Shown here one piece after another: positions 61,606 through 64,000 of a DNA stretch of 64,000 nt. The notes under the pieces are model-generated. The model was given only the letters and a program-made list of their open reading frames with translations, was not told the DNA's origin and did no database searches. This DNA is from CAKSHP01 sp045636325. Lineage in GTDB: Bacteria; Bacillota; Clostridia; UBA1381; UMGS1253. The stretch spans positions 43,606 through 107,605 of the forward strand of contig JAZTXH010000013.1 in the NCBI GenBank assembly GCA_045636325.1, read 5' to 3'. Both the position numbers and the translations under genes were made by a program. Position 1 is the first letter of the stretch, and every line of letters begins with the position of its first letter.

Positions 61606-63144
61606 TTACGGTAATGGAATTAAAATAGGCTGACCGGGATATATAAGATCAGGATTTTCAGGTTTATTCAGCTCAATTAATCTTTTAAGACTTACTCTGT
61701 AGCACTTTGCTATTTTCCAGAGGCTATCTCCTTTTTTTGCAAAATATACTGCAATCCCGTGTCGTTTTTCTACTTCTCCTTCATACGGAATTATATCGCT
61801 CACAAATTTTTTTTCATAAGGCTTTGTTACTGTAAGGCCTATATCAAGGGAGGCTCTTATCTCCACTTCACCCGAAAGACTTATATTATAAGAACTGCTG
61901 CCTACTCTTATATTTGTGTTTATCAGACAATCAGCGCTTATGTTATTTGAATTGACATTAAACGAAAAGGGCAGATTTACCATTGCACTGCATATTGGTG
62001 TGGTTTCTTTGTCACTTAAATATAAAATATAACAGTCACAGCTACCTTCAACAAGCGCCGTCGCCCCGTTAGCGGTCACATTTTCTATATAGGGTTTTAC
62101 CATAAGATTATAAATCGTTACAATCTGTGGCATATTCTCTGAAACACTCATTACGCCTTTTAAATTATGGCGAATTTCATCTTTATACATAAGCTTTTCA
62201 AGCTTTATTTCCTTTTGCTTGCAATCATAGCTTGCATCAAGCGAAAAGCAATCGGAAATAAGACTTATCTGACTTTCTTCATAAGCAGTAACCTCTGCAG
62301 AAAATAGTATTTCAAGGTCTATTATACGCATATCAGTATCCGCATCTGCCTTTAAGGACGAGCATGTGCTAAGTAGCGATAACTCAAGATTACACATGCT
62401 TTCTTCTGTAACGCCGCCGGCATCTATAACCTCAGTAAAAGGTATCTCACACACAACAAATTCCGGTTTTCCTTCCTCTGATATGTAAAGACTTGTGCTT
62501 TCCACAACACCTTTTATCACTATTTTTCCTGTAATGATATGAATAGCATATTCCAACAGCTTAACATCTGTTTTTAACAAAGACACTGCAGACGGCTTGC
62601 CCTGTGGGAACTCAACCATCTCCTGCAATGTAAAACCAACATTTTTAAAAACTACAAGAGAATAAATTTTTTCCTGCTCCTCCATTGTTTCAAAATCAGG
62701 CTCATTAAGGCTTACCATAAATTCTTCCTCACGTGTATCTATCGCAGAAATTTTTAAGTTTACAACTGTTTTTACCGATAATTTTCTTGAATTCAATACG
62801 TTATACTCCACATTATATACATCAGGTGTACAAATACATTTCACAGTCTCTGAAATACGGGCATCTTCAATTCTTGATTGAAAGGTCATATCCGTATTAA
62901 TGGCACAAACCGGCTTTGCATCGTTTTCAGGTACATAGAGTATTGTAAGATACACTTTGCCTGAAATCTCCGCTTTTCCACCGGAACATATGCAATTTTC
63001 AACCACAGCATCTGCATCAATTTTTAAAATTTTTGCAATATCGCTTTTAACATCAGGCACAATTACCTCGCCTGCTACCTGCACTTTCGAATTACCTCGC
63101 ATCACAGTTTCGTTTACTGTTATGCTTTCTTTTTTTATATTCAT
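61606..63144 (-). CDS. sipL: SipL-like spore-coat protein with SPOCS/DUF3794 and LysM domains
   Basis: A 512-residue protein. It has repeated SPOCS (DUF3794)-type segments, the first beginning near residue 20 (VQVAGEVIVPDVKSDIAKIL) and others around 150-290 and 330-430. A C-terminal LysM motif (about 465-510) has AKKGDSLWKIAKCYRVSLKR and NPDLIYPGQPILIP. SipL, known from C. difficile, binds SpoIVA and is needed for coat assembly around the forespore. SpoVM is encoded at 13.9 kb. The start is the ATG at 63144 after GAGGAGG. The divergent region holds a structured-RNA candidate. Confidence 0.88.
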   Translation of the reverse strand: MNIKKESITVNETVMRGNSKVQVAGEVIVPDVKSDIAKILKIDADAVVENCICSGGKAEISGKVYLTILYVPENDAKPVCAINTDMTFQSRIEDARISETVKCICTPDVYNVEYNVLNSRKLSVKTVVNLKISAIDTREEEFMVSLNEPDFETMEEQEKIYSLVVFKNVGFTLQEMVEFPQGKPSAVSLLKTDVKLLEYAIHIITGKIVIKGVVESTSLYISEEGKPEFVVCEIPFTEVIDAGGVTEESMCNLELSLLSTCSSLKADADTDMRIIDLEILFSAEVTAYEESQISLISDCFSLDASYDCKQKEIKLEKLMYKDEIRHNLKGVMSVSENMPQIVTIYNLMVKPYIENVTANGATALVEGSCDCYILYLSDKETTPICSAMVNLPFSFNVNSNNISADCLINTNIRVGSSSYNISLSGEVEIRASLDIGLTVTKPYEKKFVSDIIPYEGEVEKRHGIAVYFAKKGDSLWKIAKCYRVSLKRLIELNKPENPDLIYPGQPILIPLP

Positions 63145-63189
63145 AAAATTTCTGCCTCCTCTTTTTTTGCATCACCTTTGTAAAATATA

Positions 63190-63428
63190 TGAGCGGCAAA
63201 AAGATTTTATGACAAACAAAATAGGCCTGTTTCAAAACCAATCTGAAATCTGCGAGGATAGTCACGAACAGGCAAAACTGACAAAACGAGGTTATACTGC
63301 TGTTTAAAACGCATTATACCTTTCCCTAAGGCATACATAGGTACGGCGAGCGGCGAGGTTCGTTTGCAGTTTAATGACTTACTAATAATAAAACTCCGCA
63401 AATCAAAGTTCAAATTTGCGGAGTTTTT
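63190..63428 (+). ncRNA. Candidate structured non-coding RNA upstream of sipL
   Basis: A GC-richer block in an AT-rich gap. On the plus strand the pairings are: GCCTGTT (63225-63231) with AACAGGC (63267-63273); a long helix ACTG/AAACGA (63277-63289) with TCGTTT/CAGT (63360-63370); inside it GGT-ATA (63290-63296) with TATACC (63315-63320) and CCTA (63325-63328) with TAGG (63338-63341). A 13-bp terminator with a T run (63391-63428) closes the block. No credible protein is encoded, although both strands have short open frames. Strand and 5' end are uncertain; I cannot name a known class. Confidence 0.5.
63391..63428. terminator. Strong hairpin terminator next to the RNA candidate
   Basis: AAACTCCGCAAAT (63391-63403) pairs over 13 bp with ATTTGCGGAGTTT (63414-63426), with TTTTT on the plus strand. 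On the minus strand it may also end the stalk-domain gene. Confidence 0.9.
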
Positions 63429-63510
63429 CCTTAATTTATTGGTTTTACACTAATTTTCATGGTTTTTAAGCTGTTTCCAACCATTAAACTATCTGTAAGT
63501 TTTTAATCAT

Positions 63511-64000
63511 TTATTTTGTTGTTACAGTGATAATACCGTCAGTTTCTTCAACCTTTGCACTTTCACCAAATATAAGATTAAAAATAGAGTTTGTTACATA
63601 AGTTCTGTCGTTAATAATAACGGGCTTAATGCTGTCATTTCCTCTTGCCATAGAAGGACCAACGCTTATCTGTGTCAGCTTACCATCTTTTGTCATTGAT
63701 ACTGATTGTGTTTCGCCATTCCAGCCGATTTCAAAACCAATACCTTCCAAAGCAGCTCTTAAGGGAAGACGTGCTGTGTCGCCATCTTTTTCATAATTGA
63801 ACGCTACTTCAAATTCTTCACCGTCAACGATAATTGCGTTTACATCGCTTGCTTTTTCTGCAAGGTGCATAACTGTAATCTTTTCTGCCACAACGTGAGC
63901 AGGAATGCTCATGCCTATAATGCTTGCATTTACAAAAATTTCACTGCCAACTGTGATATCAGAAGCGCGAAGTGCCATTCTGATTCTGTGAGCTGTAACT
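63511..64000 (-). CDS. Copper-amine-oxidase-type stalk-domain protein, C-terminal part, truncated by the window edge
   Basis: The frame is open from the right edge, so the first ATG at 63978 is probably internal. The visible 162 residues include LPLRAALEGIGFEIGWNGET and VIINDRTYVTNSIFNLIFGE. These match the repeated units of the copper amine oxidase N-terminal (stalk) domain found in many secreted clostridial proteins (by the LPLR-x-x-x-E-x-x-G and Y-V pattern). This domain is a cell-surface module, not an amine oxidase. The N-terminal part and any signal peptide lie outside the window. Confidence 0.78.
   Translation of the reverse strand, partial: VTAHRIRMALRASDITVGSEIFVNASIIGMSIPAHVVAEKITVMHLAEKASDVNAIIVDGEEFEVAFNYEKDGDTARLPLRAALEGIGFEIGWNGETQSVSMTKDGKLTQISVGPSMARGNDSIKPVIINDRTYVTNSIFNLIFGESAKVEETDGIITVTTK

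Noticed and set aside
63207..63413. 68-residue minus-strand ORF as a protein gene
   Set aside because: No ribosome-binding site, it begins inside the terminator hairpin, and the same bases form RNA helices. It is better read as a translation of a structured RNA or leader.
1..64000. CRISPR array, insertion sequence, prophage or integrative element
   Set aside because: No regularly spaced direct repeats, transposase, integrase or phage structural gene is visible. The gene order is core metabolism, translation, envelope and sporulation.

Overview
The window is chromosomal DNA from an AT-rich, endospore-forming, anaerobic Firmicute of class Clostridia, probably an uncultured Oscillospirales-type gut lineage. 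The supporting signs are a CtsR-McsA-McsB-ClpC operon with CtsR boxes, SpoVM and SipL (spore-coat morphogenesis), rubrerythrin and a flavin reductase-rubredoxin protein, a split transketolase, Mini-RNase III, RNase M5, CdaA/CdaR, a class A RNase P RNA, and consensus SigA promoters with strong AGGAGG ribosome-binding sites. I see no insertion sequence, prophage, CRISPR array or tRNA gene. Most of the window is ordinary core genome.

Layout. 1-2.9 kb: the 3' end of aroA, then a leftward argD-argF-GNAT unit. 3.1-7.6 kb: rightward ctsR-mcsA-mcsB-clpC. 7.7-11 kb: leftward hisZ-hisG-hisA-hisIE, a partial histidine pathway. 11-14 kb: yajC with a TIGR04086-type membrane protein, then leftward rubrerythrin and a flavin reductase-rubredoxin protein, then the tiny rightward spoVM. 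14.5-20 kb: a membrane glycosyltransferase, an Lrp-aminotransferase pair, a small membrane protein and an NSS-family sodium symporter. 20-25 kb: a leftward str operon (L7Ae-like, rpsL, rpsG, fusA, tuf). 25.6-31.6 kb: an SCP2-like protein, then a leftward cluster of AI-2E transporter-cysE-cysS-mrnC-split transketolase. 32-34 kb: argC-argB. 34-39.7 kb: RNase M5, HPF, a double GT-C glycosyltransferase and pyridoxamine kinase. 39.9-46.7 kb: cdaA-cdaR, a secreted protein, a YycH-like protein and FtsK. 46.8-51.8 kb: a GH88 hydrolase, rnpB, a histidine phosphatase and SecA. 52-61 kb: cell-surface genes (an SLH protein, a 1505-residue secreted repeat protein and a membrane-bound AraC sensor-regulator). 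61-64 kb: a small glycosyltransferase-like protein, sipL, a candidate structured RNA and an edge-truncated stalk-domain protein.

How the genes work together. Arginine synthesis is split between two loci 30 kb apart (argD-argF and argC-argB). Both promoters carry the same TTGCAT-N4-ATGCAA-type palindrome, so one repressor, presumably ArgR, could coordinate them. Protein quality control is under CtsR. The cdaA-cdaR (c-di-AMP) genes are followed by a promoter with an exact WalR/YycF box (TGTAAC-N5-TGTAAC) driving a secreted protein and a YycH-like protein, which points to cell-wall homeostasis. The 52-61 kb block looks like a surface-display locus.

The most interesting unexplained items are: the structured-RNA candidate next to sipL (63190-63428); the roughly 200-residue repeated module in the 1505-residue secreted protein; the WalR box; the ArgR-like palindromes; a 20-codon ORF upstream of argC that resembles the start of SpoIIID; and a terminator hairpin after yajC that contains the ribosome-binding site of the next gene. 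All assignments come from reading the sequence and from knowledge of the families; no database search was run.
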